Assembly (NCBI GenBank): GCA_024236095.1
Contig: JACKLD010000012.1
Span: 434,001-498,000, forward strand
DNA length: 64,000 nt
DNA from: Pseudomonadaceae bacterium
GTDB taxonomy: Bacteria; Pseudomonadota; Alphaproteobacteria; UBA2136; UBA6156
Direction: 5' to 3'
Below the pieces are notes generated by a model. The model had not been told where the DNA came from. It worked only from the letters and a program-made list of their open reading frames with translations, and did not search any database. The position numbers and the translations under genes are program-made. This document shows, piece after piece, positions 1 to 8,355 of this stretch. Positions within the stretch are counted from its first letter, which is position 1; each line of letters starts with the position of its first letter.

Positions 1-978
1 CATCAACGCCTTCACCTGCACCAGCAGGTTGGCGGGGGTGAAATACGGTTGCTCCATCACCACCGCCGCCCCGGCCCTCTCGGCCACCTGCGCGTTGAAC
101 AGCTGATGGTTGTCGGCCAACCGGTGCGGACAATAAATCGCCGCCCGCCCCAATGTCGCCGCTTCCAACAGCGTGCCCACCCCGCTGCGACCGATCACCA
201 CATGGGCGTCCACGTATTTGCGGGGCAAATCTTCAAAGAAGGCGCGCACCTCATACCCCGCCAACCCAAGCTGCGCGTAGGCGTTCTGTACCCGCGCCAC
301 ATCTTCGGCCCGCGCCTGCTGCACCACCACCACCCGCGCACGTTGGCGTGCGGTCAACATCGCCACCGCTTCGGGCACCACGTCACTCATAATCCGCGCC
401 CCTTGGCTGCCACCAAGCACCAGCAACCTGAACGTCCCGTCCTCCTCGCGCTTCCTTTTCCGCGCCGCCAACACCTCCTTGCGCAACGGTGTCCCCACCA
501 CACGCACGCGGGCGTTGGTCTCCGGCACCGGCGTGCCCTCAAAGGTCAACAGCACCACCTTCACCCACCGCGCCAGCAGACGGTTGGCCCGCCCCAAAAT
601 CGCGTCAGCATTATGAATGACCGTCGGCACCCCGCGCATCTTGCACGCCATCATGGTGGCCACCGTGGCATAGCCGCCGGTACCGAACGCCGCCACCGGC
701 TTATATTTGCCCACCAGCCACAACGCCTTCAGCAGCCCTGCTGCCAACTTGATCCCCGCCGCCGCCAGCCGCACCACCCCACGGTTGGCAAACGCCGCCG
801 CCGGCAAACGCTCCACCTTGAATCCCGCCGCCTCCACCACATGCCCGAACTTCCCCCCACCCATCACGAACACGCAGGCGTAGCCTTTTTTCTTCAACTC
901 CTCCGCCGTCGCCAAGGCAGGGAACACATGCCCCCCGCTGGCTCCCGCCGCCACAAAGATGGTTTTCTTACGCGCCAT
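1..978 (-). CDS. murG: MurG, UDP-GlcNAc:lipid I glycosyltransferase (3' end off window)
   Basis: MurG transfers GlcNAc from UDP-GlcNAc to lipid I on the inner face of the cytoplasmic membrane, making lipid II. Translating the minus strand from the ATG at 978 gives MARKKTIFVAAGASGGHVFP, the family's N-terminal Gly-rich loop with GGH. Further on are GTGGYAT, a LGGSQGAR loop typical of the C-terminal nucleotide-sugar half, and a GRSGVGT segment. The reading frame runs open to position 1, so 326 codons are seen of an expected 350-370; the C-terminus lies outside the window. The start overlaps the ftsW stop (TAATG), indicating translational coupling in an mraY-ftsW-murG operon. Confidence is high from motifs and context. 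Confidence 0.95.
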   Translation of the reverse strand, partial: MARKKTIFVAAGASGGHVFPALATAEELKKKGYACVFVMGGGKFGHVVEAAGFKVERLPAAAFANRGVVRLAAAGIKLAAGLLKALWLVGKYKPVAAFGTGGYATVATMMACKMRGVPTVIHNADAILGRANRLLARWVKVVLLTFEGTPVPETNARVRVVGTPLRKEVLAARKRKREEDGTFRLLVLGGSQGARIMSDVVPEAVAMLTARQRARVVVVQQARAEDVARVQNAYAQLGLAGYEVRAFFEDLPRKYVDAHVVIGRSGVGTLLEAATLGRAAIYCPHRLADNHQLFNAQVAERAGAAVVMEQPYFTPANLLVQVKALM

Positions 979-2087
979 TAAAAGCTCCGCCGTTTGCGCA
1001 GCAAGGCTAACACAAACCCCATGGTCATCGCCATCGCCAAGATGGATGAACCACCATACGACATGAACGGCAACGTCATCCCCGTCGTCGGCAGCACATG
1101 CAACGCCACCCCCACGTTCACCACCACATGCAGGCAAATCAGGGTCAAAAAGCCGCCGCCCGCCAACAGGCTGAAGACGTCATCCTGTTTCAGCAAGCGG
1201 CTGAATCCCCGCACCACCAGCGTGGCGAACACCAGCATCAGCAGAATCCCCACCACAATGCCGAATTCCTCCACAATCACCGCAAACACAAAGTCGGTAT
1301 GGGCATCCGGCAAAGTATGCTTCACCACGCCCTCACCGGCCCCCCGCCCCCACAAATGCCCGCTGGTAATCGCTTCATAGGCTTGGTCCACCTGATACGT
1401 GTCACTGCCCTCGGGGTTTACAAACCGCTCCAGCCGGTCGCGCACGTGGGGCAACATGGTGTAGGCGCCCACCACCACCAGCATTCCCGCCGCCACCAGC
1501 GGCGCCAGCCACAGCAACGGCAACCCCGCCATGAATACCTGCGCAAACCACACGCACCCCATCGCCAGCACCATGCCGAAATTGGGCTGCAACAGCACCG
1601 GCAACGCCACCGCCCCCATCAGCACGATGCTCGCCACATAGCCCCTGAACCGCCCGATCCGGTCATGGGCCGAAAGCAGCCACGCGGTCACGATAATCAA
1701 CCCGTTTTTCATGAACTCGGTGGGCTGCACACTCTGCCCGGCAATCTCAATCCAGCGCCGTGCCCCTTTCACTTCCACCCCCACCACAAAGGTCAGCAGC
1801 GTCCCCACATACGCCAACACAAAAATCAGCAACCCCACCCGCTTGATACCGGTAGGCCTCAGCACCGTCATCGCTGCCATCACCGCCGCCGCCATTCCCA
1901 AAAAGATCCAGTGCCGCAGCGCAAAATAATACGGCCCCACCGCATACTTCTTCGCCACCGCCACACTGGCGGTACTGCCCGCCACCGCCCCGGCAATCAA
2001 AATCACCACAATCAGCAACACCGCCACGCGGTCCATCTCCCACCACCACCGCACCAACGGATGCCGACTCTGCCTGAACAAACTCAT
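978..2087 (-). CDS. ftsW: FtsW, SEDS-family septal peptidoglycan polymerase
   Basis: A 369-residue polytopic membrane protein of the SEDS (FtsW/RodA) family, which polymerises lipid II glycan strands at the septum together with FtsI. Family marks are the GARRWI segment near residue 110, QPTEFMK near residue 120, a large central loop with HTDFVFAVIVEEFG near residues 266-280, and the C-terminal PFMSYGGSS motif near residue 345. Length and about ten hydrophobic segments fit the family. The gene begins 7 nt after the mraY stop, and its stop overlaps the murG start by one base. No murD lies between mraY and ftsW, unlike the usual order. Confidence 0.97.
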   Translation of the reverse strand: MSLFRQSRHPLVRWWWEMDRVAVLLIVVILIAGAVAGSTASVAVAKKYAVGPYYFALRHWIFLGMAAAVMAAMTVLRPTGIKRVGLLIFVLAYVGTLLTFVVGVEVKGARRWIEIAGQSVQPTEFMKNGLIIVTAWLLSAHDRIGRFRGYVASIVLMGAVALPVLLQPNFGMVLAMGCVWFAQVFMAGLPLLWLAPLVAAGMLVVVGAYTMLPHVRDRLERFVNPEGSDTYQVDQAYEAITSGHLWGRGAGEGVVKHTLPDAHTDFVFAVIVEEFGIVVGILLMLVFATLVVRGFSRLLKQDDVFSLLAGGGFLTLICLHVVVNVGVALHVLPTTGMTLPFMSYGGSSILAMAMTMGFVLALLRKRRSF

Positions 2088-2094
2088 ACTCGGC

Positions 2095-3177
2095 CTACCT
2101 CACCTTCAACGTCGCCAACCCAACCAGCGCCAAAATCACGCTCAAGATCCAAAACCGCACCACAATCGTGCTTTCCGGCCAGCCACTCTGCTCAAAGTGG
2201 TGGTGCAGCGGCGCCATCTTGAACATCCGCTTGCCCGTCAATTTGAAGCTCGCCACCTGCATCATCACGCTCACCGTTTCCAGCACAAACAAGCCGCCGA
2301 TAATCGCCAGCGCAAACTCCTGCTTGATCATCACCGCCACCGCGCCCAGCAACGCCCCCACCGGTAAACTGCCCGTGTCGCCGAGGAAAATCTTCGCCGG
2401 CGGCGCATTGAACCACAAAAACCCCAACATCGCGCCACTCAACGCCGCGCAGACAATCGCCACCTCCCCCGCCCCCGGCACATGCGGAAGCGCCAGATAC
2501 GCCGTAAAATCCACACGCCCCACAACGTAAGCCAAAATCGCCATGGTGGTGGAAACAATCACCGCCGGAATGCTCACCAGCCCATCCAACCCGTCGGTCA
2601 GGTTGACGGCGTTGGCGCTGCCCACAATCACCAACACGCCGAACAGCACGATGCCCGCAATCCCCGCCGCCACAATCCAACTCTTCAAAAACGGAAACAC
2701 CACCAGCGTCCCCACGTCCGGCGGCGCCACGCGGATGTATGCCAGCACAAACAAACCACTCACCAACGCCCCCAACCCCAGCCGTACCCGGCCGGGCACC
2801 CCGCGTTTCCAGCGCCGCGTAATCTTGCACCAGTCATCCGCCAGCCCGATGCCGAAAAACCCCAAAAACACAAACAGCATCAGCCACACATAGCTGTTCA
2901 GCAGGTTGCACCACAACAGCGTGCTCACCACCACACTGGCCACCACCAAAACGCCCCCCATGGTCGGCGTCCCCGCCTTGGCCAGGTGCGGCAAAATGTC
3001 TTTAATGGTATCGCCACCCTTCTGCCAATTCCTGAACCGTCCAATCACCCACGGCCCCGCCACCAGCCAGATAAAAAACGCCGTCAGCATCGCCCCACCG
3101 GCCCGCACGGTAATGTACTGGAACAGGTTCAGCGCACTCCAGTACTCATGCAACGGATACAACAGGTGGTAAAACAT
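2095..3177 (-). CDS. mraY: MraY, phospho-MurNAc-pentapeptide transferase
   Basis: MraY attaches phospho-MurNAc-pentapeptide to undecaprenyl phosphate, forming lipid I in the cytoplasmic membrane. The 360-residue product has about ten transmembrane segments and the expected catalytic and family motifs: AGTPTMGG near residue 70, LADDW near residue 113, NLTDGLDGL near residue 195, FLGDTGSLP near residue 265 and PLHHHFE near residue 325. Length is normal. It follows nuoD on the same strand after an 89-bp gap with no clear terminator. It therefore begins the distal dcw block but is separated from murF, its normal upstream neighbour, by about 35 kb. Confidence 0.97.
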   Translation of the reverse strand: MFYHLLYPLHEYWSALNLFQYITVRAGGAMLTAFFIWLVAGPWVIGRFRNWQKGGDTIKDILPHLAKAGTPTMGGVLVVASVVVSTLLWCNLLNSYVWLMLFVFLGFFGIGLADDWCKITRRWKRGVPGRVRLGLGALVSGLFVLAYIRVAPPDVGTLVVFPFLKSWIVAAGIAGIVLFGVLVIVGSANAVNLTDGLDGLVSIPAVIVSTTMAILAYVVGRVDFTAYLALPHVPGAGEVAIVCAALSGAMLGFLWFNAPPAKIFLGDTGSLPVGALLGAVAVMIKQEFALAIIGGLFVLETVSVMMQVASFKLTGKRMFKMAPLHHHFEQSGWPESTIVVRFWILSVILALVGLATLKVR

Positions 3178-3266
3178 GCCCCACTATGGCCAATTTCTCC
3201 CGCCTTGGCGAGAGCCTTCCCGCCAAAACCGCACAAAACCCCACCCCCTGTGACCAAACAGGCCCC

Positions 3267-4484
3267 CTACCGGTCAATCTCCCCAAACACCACATCCTGC
3301 GTGCCAATGATGGTGGTCACATCCGCCAACAAATGCCCCTTGGCCATAAAGTCCAGCCCTTGCAGGTGGGCATACCCCGGCGCCCGAATCTTCACCCGCC
3401 ACGGCTTGTTGCCACCCACACTCACAAGGTAAACCCCCATCTCGCCCTTGGGCGCTTCAATCGCCGCATAGCACTCCCCTTCCGGCACATGGAACCCCTC
3501 GGTGAAGTACTTGAAGTGATGAATCAACGCCTCCATATCCGCCTTCATCTCATTGCGTTTGGGCGGAGAAATCTTGAAGTTCTGAATCTTGCACGCCTGC
3601 CCTGCAAATTCGCCTTCCAACTTGTCCAAGCACTGCTCAATCAGCAACGTGCTCTGACGCATCTCCTCCATCCGGCACAAGTAACGGTCGTAGCTGTCGC
3701 CGTTTTTGCCAACCGGCACATCAAACTGAAGCTCGCCGTAACACTCGTACGGCTGGCTTTTGCGCAAGTCCCACGGCACACCGCTGCCGCGCAGCATCGC
3801 GCCGGTAAAGCCCCAGTCTTGGGCCTGTTCCGGCGTCACCACACCAATGCCCACTGTACGCTGCTTCCAAATGCGGTTGCCGTCCAGCAAGCCTTCCAGC
3901 ATCGGCAAAACGCTGGTGCGGAAGTTGCGGTTCCACTCCCGTATCTTGGCCGTCAGCCCTTCCGGCAAATCACGGTTCACCCCACCCGGGCGGAAATAGT
4001 TGGCATGCATCCGCGCGCCACTCACTTCCTCATAGAAATCAAAAGTAAACTCGCGCTCCTTAAACGCGTACAAAAACACCGCCATCGCGCCCACATCCAG
4101 CGCATGACACCCCACCCACAGCAAATGATTGGCAATCCGCGTCACTTCACTGAACAACACACGGATATACTGCGCCCGCTTGGGTATCTCAATCTCCAGC
4201 AACTTCTCCACCGCCAAGCACCACACATGCTCTTGGCACATCATGCTTACATAGTCCAAACGGTCGAAGTACGGCAGCGCTTGCACATAGGTCTTGTGCT
4301 CAATCAGCTTCTCCGTCCCCCGATGCAACAACCCGATATGCGGATCAGCCTTGGTCACCACCTCGCCATCCATCTCCAGCACCAACCGCAACACACCGTG
4401 GGCGCTGGGGTGCTGCGGCCCAAAGTTCAACGTAAACGGCTGGTCGGCCGCAGGCTGCATCACCGTGGCAGTGGTCTGCATCAT
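3267..4484 (-). CDS. nuoD: NuoD, NADH-quinone oxidoreductase 49-kDa subunit
   Basis: NuoD is the quinone-site subunit of the peripheral arm of respiratory complex I. The 405-residue product begins after an N-terminal Met pair and contains NFGPQHPSAHGVLRLVLEMDGE, seen here in two overlapping parts, plus PHIGLLHRGTEKL, YFDRLDYVSMM and a C-terminal DVVFGEIDR, all diagnostic. The start codon overlaps the stop of the MazG-like gene by ATGA and has a very strong purine-rich ribosome site just upstream. It is the last nuo gene in this cluster; nuoE-N are not in the window. Confidence 0.97.
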   Translation of the reverse strand: MMQTTATVMQPAADQPFTLNFGPQHPSAHGVLRLVLEMDGEVVTKADPHIGLLHRGTEKLIEHKTYVQALPYFDRLDYVSMMCQEHVWCLAVEKLLEIEIPKRAQYIRVLFSEVTRIANHLLWVGCHALDVGAMAVFLYAFKEREFTFDFYEEVSGARMHANYFRPGGVNRDLPEGLTAKIREWNRNFRTSVLPMLEGLLDGNRIWKQRTVGIGVVTPEQAQDWGFTGAMLRGSGVPWDLRKSQPYECYGELQFDVPVGKNGDSYDRYLCRMEEMRQSTLLIEQCLDKLEGEFAGQACKIQNFKISPPKRNEMKADMEALIHHFKYFTEGFHVPEGECYAAIEAPKGEMGVYLVSVGGNKPWRVKIRAPGYAHLQGLDFMAKGHLLADVTTIIGTQDVVFGEIDR

Positions 4485-4876
4485 TCCTCCACCTCCTTAT
4501 ATTTATCCGGAAACTGCCGATGATACGCCTCGCTCTCGCTCCCTGCCTTCACCGTCACCGTTTCGCTGAACACCCCCAGCCCGTAACCCCCCAATTTGTC
4601 GAAGCGCGCCTGCTTCACCTCCTGCACCTTATCCATGCCAATCTCACCGGCCAGCGCCAGCGCTTCCACCACTTCCAGCACATCGGCCAACTCTTTGGCC
4701 AATTCATCCTTGTCATCAGCCAACGCTGCCTCGGTGGCTTCTTCCATCAACTTGCCCCGCAACTGATGCACCAACTCGGCAGGGCTTAACCGCCGCTGCT
4801 GCACCGTGCAGCCATCAGCCTCCAGCATCTCCACCCGCTTGTCGCGCACCAACTGCTGCGTCATGAATGTCGTCAT
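4481..4876 (-). CDS. MazG-like nucleotide pyrophosphohydrolase family protein
   Basis: A 131-residue protein with a MazG/phosphoribosyl-ATP pyrophosphohydrolase-like four-helix pattern: KLMEEATEAALADDKDELAKELADVLEVVEAL (here cited as the EExxE plus ExxDxxE-type acidic helices at about residues 43-75). Such enzymes hydrolyse nucleoside triphosphates with Mg2+, but the substrate here is unknown. The ATG at 4876 overlaps the nuoC stop (TGATG), and the stop overlaps the nuoD start (ATGA), so the gene is embedded and translationally coupled inside the nuo operon. It is not a complex I subunit. A HisE-type function is possible but less likely given the context. Family call is moderate; function is inferred. 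Confidence 0.7.
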   Translation of the reverse strand: MTTFMTQQLVRDKRVEMLEADGCTVQQRRLSPAELVHQLRGKLMEEATEAALADDKDELAKELADVLEVVEALALAGEIGMDKVQEVKQARFDKLGGYGLGVFSETVTVKAGSESEAYHRQFPDKYKEVEE

Positions 4877-5544
4877 CACTTAAACTCCCCTCCATCAAAC
4901 ACATTGTCGGTTTCCGCCAAACCGGCATTCCCCGTCATCGCCTCCCACGGGCTTTGCTTGTCGAACCTACGCAACTCCTGCGGCAAGTCCACCGGCTTGT
5001 AGGCCACCCGCGCTTCATCGGCATCGTAGTACACTTCCACGTGGCCACTCAGCGGAAAATCCTTCCGCAGCGGATGCCCCTCAAAGCCATAATCGGTCAA
5101 CAACCGCCGCAAATCGGGGTGACCGTCAAAACGGATACCAAACATGTCCCACACTTCGCGCTCATACCAGTTGGCGGCACTGAACACCGCCACCGCACTG
5201 GGCACCGTATCCCCGTCAGCCACCGCCACCTTCACCCGCACCCGCAGGTTTTTCAGCGTCGAGAGCAAGTGATACACCACCTCAAAACGCGGCGCGCCAT
5301 CCACCACCCGCCCCAGCCAGTCCACGGCGGTCAAATCCACCAGCATTTTAAATTGATACACCGCATCATCGCGCAACGCCTTCAACACGGCCAGAACGTC
5401 GCCCTTGTGCACCACCAGCGTCAACTCGCGCCCCACCAAACGGCTTTCCACCATCTGGTCGGCCAACTTGGCATCCACATGCGCCCGCAACGCCTCCAAT
5501 GCGGCCATGTTCAAATGCGTATCAATGTGCGGGGCCGTACTCAT
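4876..5544 (-). CDS. nuoC: NuoC, NADH-quinone oxidoreductase 30-kDa subunit
   Basis: NuoC is a peripheral-arm subunit of complex I that packs against NuoD. The 222-residue product shows the family core: MLVDLTAVDW near residue 70, FEVVYHLLS, then ANWYEREVWDMFGI and FDGHPDLRRLLTDYGFEGHPLRKDFPLSG split across residues 127-167. Length is normal for a separate NuoC (not an NuoCD fusion). Its ATG overlaps the stop of the upstream Cys-rich gene by ATGA, and its stop overlaps the MazG-like start. Confidence 0.97.
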   Translation of the reverse strand: MSTAPHIDTHLNMAALEALRAHVDAKLADQMVESRLVGRELTLVVHKGDVLAVLKALRDDAVYQFKMLVDLTAVDWLGRVVDGAPRFEVVYHLLSTLKNLRVRVKVAVADGDTVPSAVAVFSAANWYEREVWDMFGIRFDGHPDLRRLLTDYGFEGHPLRKDFPLSGHVEVYYDADEARVAYKPVDLPQELRRFDKQSPWEAMTGNAGLAETDNVFDGGEFK

Positions 5545-5846
5545 GATGCGTCACACTTCGCCGCCAGCGGTTCACATTCGCGCTTGCAGTAGCCGCGCTT
5601 GAAATTGCTCACACACCCCTCGCGCGGACACACCGCCTTCACGTCGCCACTTTCATTGTCCACATACAACCAGCGGCCCTTGTACAGCGGGTCTTTCCCG
5701 CACGAGACACGCGAGAAATCCCCGCATTTCGCCAACACCTGACATTCCCCGTTCATCTCGTCAAACGGTCCGTGGTCATGGCCGTCATGGGCCAAGGCGC
5801 CATCCGTCGCCAGCAACAAAACAAAAGCCAACAAAAACTTTTTCAT
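5541..5846 (-). CDS. Small secreted Cys-rich, His-rich protein inside the nuo operon
   Basis: A 101-residue protein I do not recognise. It starts with a clear signal peptide (MKKFLLAFVLLLATDGALA, cleavage after ALA), followed by a metal-binding-looking HDGHDHG stretch. The mature part holds eight cysteines, several in a CPREGC / YCKRECE arrangement, so it could form four disulfides or bind metal in the periplasm. The start overlaps the nuoB stop (ATGA) behind a GGGAGG ribosome site, and its stop overlaps the nuoC start, so it is coupled on both sides. No complex I subunit matches it. A copper/iron-handling or assembly role is only a guess. Confidence 0.8.
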   Translation of the reverse strand: MKKFLLAFVLLLATDGALAHDGHDHGPFDEMNGECQVLAKCGDFSRVSCGKDPLYKGRWLYVDNESGDVKAVCPREGCVSNFKRGYCKRECEPLAAKCDAS

Positions 5847-6469
5847 ACCACCTCCCCGTTCCCATCAACATGCATCTCATCCGCACTGTACGGACGCGCC
5901 GCCCCCGCCTTGTAAGCATACGGCACGGTCTGGTCTTGCCGCACAAACAGCTTTTGCCGCTTGATCTTCTTCTGCAATTGCAAAATGCCATACACCAACG
6001 CCTCGGCGGTCGGCGGGCACCCCGGCACATAAATATCCACCGGCACAATCCGGTCGCAACCACGCACCACGGCGTAACTGTAATGGTAATACCCGCCACC
6101 GTTGGCGCAACTGCCCATGCTGATGACATACCGCGGCTCGGGCATCTGGTCATACAGCTTGCGCAAGGCAGGCGCCATCTTGTTGGTCAACGTCCCCGCC
6201 ACAATCATCACATCGCTTTGCCTCGGGCTTGGCCGGGGCATGGTGCCAAATCTGTCCAAATCGTAACGGCTGGCGTAACTGTGCATCATCTCCACCGCAC
6301 AGCAGGCCAAGCCAAAGGTCATCGGCCACAAACTCCCGGCCCGCCCCCAATTCACCAACGCCTCCACACTTGTCAGCAAAAACCCGTCCTCCCGCAACCG
6401 CTCCTGCAGATGCGCCTCACCTTCCTGCACAATCGCCTTGGGGTCTTGATTCATAAAGCTAGCGACCAT
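5843..6469 (-). CDS. nuoB: NuoB, NADH-quinone oxidoreductase Fe-S subunit (N2 cluster)
   Basis: NuoB carries the terminal 4Fe-4S cluster N2 that donates electrons to quinone. Key residues are visible: FGLACCAVEMM (adjacent Cys pair), ISMGSCANGGG and YVPGCPPTAEAL supply the four ligands. PRPSPRQSDVMIVAGT is the family signature. Two ATGs are possible, 6469 and 6454 (MNQDPK); 6469 overlaps the end of the upstream GNAT gene by 11 nt. The 208-residue length is at the upper end for the family because of a C-terminal tail after the cluster region. Confidence 0.97.
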   Translation of the reverse strand: MVASFMNQDPKAIVQEGEAHLQERLREDGFLLTSVEALVNWGRAGSLWPMTFGLACCAVEMMHSYASRYDLDRFGTMPRPSPRQSDVMIVAGTLTNKMAPALRKLYDQMPEPRYVISMGSCANGGGYYHYSYAVVRGCDRIVPVDIYVPGCPPTAEALVYGILQLQKKIKRQKLFVRQDQTVPYAYKAGAARPYSADEMHVDGNGEVV

Positions 6470-6932
6470 GCTCTACCACTTTCTCCTTTGGAAGAACCAA
6501 GTACATCATCGTCCCACCAATATGATCTTCCGCCGCTTTTTGAAAACCAAACTTCTCATACAACCGGCTTTTTCCAGGAAACGTTCCCAACAAAACAGTC
6601 GTTTTATCACCATCCATACTCTTACGGATTTTGTCCAAAGATGCTTCCACCATCTCCGCACCAATTCCATTTCCTTGAAGACTATCCTCAACACGCACCC
6701 AACTAATCCCCCAAGTATTGGGTTGAAACAATTCTTCTGTAACACAAGCCGAAGCAACCAAAATGCCTTCTTTTTCCGCTATAAGAAATTGTGGCTGAAC
6801 ATCCCCTCTAGCCTCAAACAATCGTAAGTATTTATCTGCCAATGCGGTATAAGCACCATTATCCCAAGCATACAAAAACGCCCTCAACGCAGGAATATCT
6901 TCAAGGGTTGCAGGGCGAATGCCTACTCCCAT
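6459..6932 (-). CDS. GNAT-family N-acetyltransferase embedded in nuo operon
   Basis: A 157-residue acetyl-CoA-dependent N-acetyltransferase fold: IRPATLEDIPALRAF at the N-terminus, then VEDSLQGNGIGAEMVEASLDK (cited around residues 88-108) with the acetyl-CoA pyrophosphate loop Q-G-x-G-I-G, and a C-terminal LYEKFGFQ typical of GNAT β6-β7. Substrate unknown. The ATG at 6932 overlaps the end of nuoA by 10 nt, and the stop lies inside the nuoB start region. The gene is visibly richer in A+T than nuoA and nuoB, suggesting acquisition from elsewhere and insertion into the operon. Confidence 0.85.
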   Translation of the reverse strand: MGVGIRPATLEDIPALRAFLYAWDNGAYTALADKYLRLFEARGDVQPQFLIAEKEGILVASACVTEELFQPNTWGISWVRVEDSLQGNGIGAEMVEASLDKIRKSMDGDKTTVLLGTFPGKSRLYEKFGFQKAAEDHIGGTMMYLVLPKEKVVEHGR

Positions 6933-7276
6933 TCCAAAGCCCCCTTCTTCCACTCATAAACGAATCCGATGGTCAAAACCCCCAAAAACACCATCATACT
7001 CACAAACCCCACCCACCCAAACTGCTCCAACGCCATCGCCCACGGGAACAAAAACGCCACCTCCAAATCGAACACGATGAACAGAATCGCCACCAGATAA
7101 AACCGCACGTCAAACGTCCGCCGCGCGGTGTCGAAGGCTTCAAACCCGCACTCGTAGGCACTGGTTTTCACCTTGTCGCGCTTGAAGGTCGCCAGCAACC
7201 ACGGCCCTACCAACATCGCCACGGCAATGCCCACCGCCAGCGCGGCAAACACCAAAACCGGAAAATACGAGACCAT
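6923..7276 (-). CDS. nuoA: NuoA, NADH-quinone oxidoreductase membrane subunit A
   Basis: A 117-residue three-helix membrane subunit of complex I, first gene of the local nuo cluster. The conserved loop SAYECGFEAFDTARRTFDVRF is present in two overlapping parts near residues 39-59, followed by FYLVAILFIVFDLEVAFLFPWA, which carries the conserved Asp/Glu of TM2. Length and topology fit NuoA exactly. About 200 bp upstream hold a palindromic repeat and presumably the operon promoter. Confidence 0.96.
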   Translation of the reverse strand: MVSYFPVLVFAALAVGIAVAMLVGPWLLATFKRDKVKTSAYECGFEAFDTARRTFDVRFYLVAILFIVFDLEVAFLFPWAMALEQFGWVGFVSMMVFLGVLTIGFVYEWKKGALEWE

Positions 7277-7370
7277 CGGTTGTTATCTCTTTTGTCCCGT
7301 CCACCCTACCCTCACCCACGCCCCCACGCAAGCCGCACACGCATTCCCCCTGCCCACCCCGCAGGCGCCC

Positions 7371-7478
7371 CGACGGCGAAGCCGTCATGCCCGCGCAGGC
7401 GGGTATCCACGTTACAAATCAGGCCGCAGGCCTTCCATTTTTCGAACATACCAACATCGAACATTCGAGCAATCGTTC
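7371..7478 (+). repeat. Type-B palindromic repeat with AT-rich tail
   Basis: An intergenic palindrome upstream of nuoA: GCCGTCATGCCCGC / GCGGGTATCCACGTTAC arms, then a second small palindrome AGGCCGCAGGCCT, then a tail of degenerate CGAACAT units. It is the same family as the copies inside rnr, uvrD and prmA and shares its orientation. Confidence 0.8.
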
Positions 7479-8353
7479 TACTTACTTTTCTCCACACAAA
7501 ACTCGATAATCTTCCCCGCCACATTCACGCCAGTGGCCCGTTCCACCTCCGCCACCGTCGGCGCCCGCGCCAACTCCAGCAGCAGGGATGGAAACCCCTG
7601 CCGCCGCAACAAACTCACCGCCGCATACGGCGCGCTGTACACCCGCGCCGCCGCCACCGCCAACTTGGCCTCTTCATCCGTCAAGGTTACCGGCACCGCA
7701 CGCGCATTGCCGTCTTCCTTGGGCCACATGAAGCCTGGCGGCGCCACCCGTTCAATCGCCGCCACCACCTCGCCGCCCACCACATAGGCCCGGATGTCCG
7801 TCCCCGTCGGCGCCAATACCTCCTGCACCAAAAACGGATGCCCACTGTTCCCCAAGGCTTCGGCCAACTGCATCGCTTCACCGGTGTGGTTGGCCACAAA
7901 CACCCGCCGCCCCTGCGCCCCCTTGCGCACACGGAACAAACACGGAAACGGCAACTCGCCCAATACAATCGCCAACTGGTTGGCACTGTTGAACACCCAT
8001 GTGCGCGGCGTGGCAATCTCGGCGCGGGCAAACAACCGCGTCATCGTCACGGTGTCGCCCATCGGCACCCGCTGCGGCGGCAACACATGAATCCCCTGAC
8101 TCCGCAAGGTTTCCACGATATTCCAGGTATGGTCATCATCCCACCGCAACGCGTAATGCACCAAATCATAATGGGGGAATTCCTGCCCCCGCCACATCAC
8201 CGGCGCCGCCCCCTGCCCGAACTGCAAGGTCACCTCCTCCGGATTGACAATATCAAACGCATGCCCGCGCGCATTGGCTTCCTCCACCAACCGCCGCACG
8301 AAGTTGCTCTGCCCGTGCTGCGAATGAAACCGCGTCAGCAAACAAAACCGCAT
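7478..8353 (-). CDS. ATP-grasp (RimK-like) ligase family protein
   Basis: A 291-residue protein with an ATP-grasp layout resembling RimK/glutathione-synthetase-type ligases: an N-terminal pre-ATP-grasp domain (LLTRFHSQHGQSNFVRRLVEEA), VPMGDTVTMTRLFARAEIATPRTWVF at the start of the ATP-grasp domain (split, about residues 99-124), LFRVRKGAQGRRVF as the ATP-loop, FLVQEVLAPTGTDIRAYVVGG as the central lid, and LLLELARAPTVAEVERATGVNVAG near the end. Instead of the usual NxN metal motif it has LLELAR, so catalysis may be altered. It begins two bases after the zapE stop. The amino-acid or peptide substrate is unknown. Confidence 0.75.
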   Translation of the reverse strand: MRFCLLTRFHSQHGQSNFVRRLVEEANARGHAFDIVNPEEVTLQFGQGAAPVMWRGQEFPHYDLVHYALRWDDDHTWNIVETLRSQGIHVLPPQRVPMGDTVTMTRLFARAEIATPRTWVFNSANQLAIVLGELPFPCLFRVRKGAQGRRVFVANHTGEAMQLAEALGNSGHPFLVQEVLAPTGTDIRAYVVGGEVVAAIERVAPPGFMWPKEDGNARAVPVTLTDEEAKLAVAAARVYSAPYAAVSLLRRQGFPSLLLELARAPTVAEVERATGVNVAGKIIEFCVEKSK

Positions 8354-8355
8354 CG

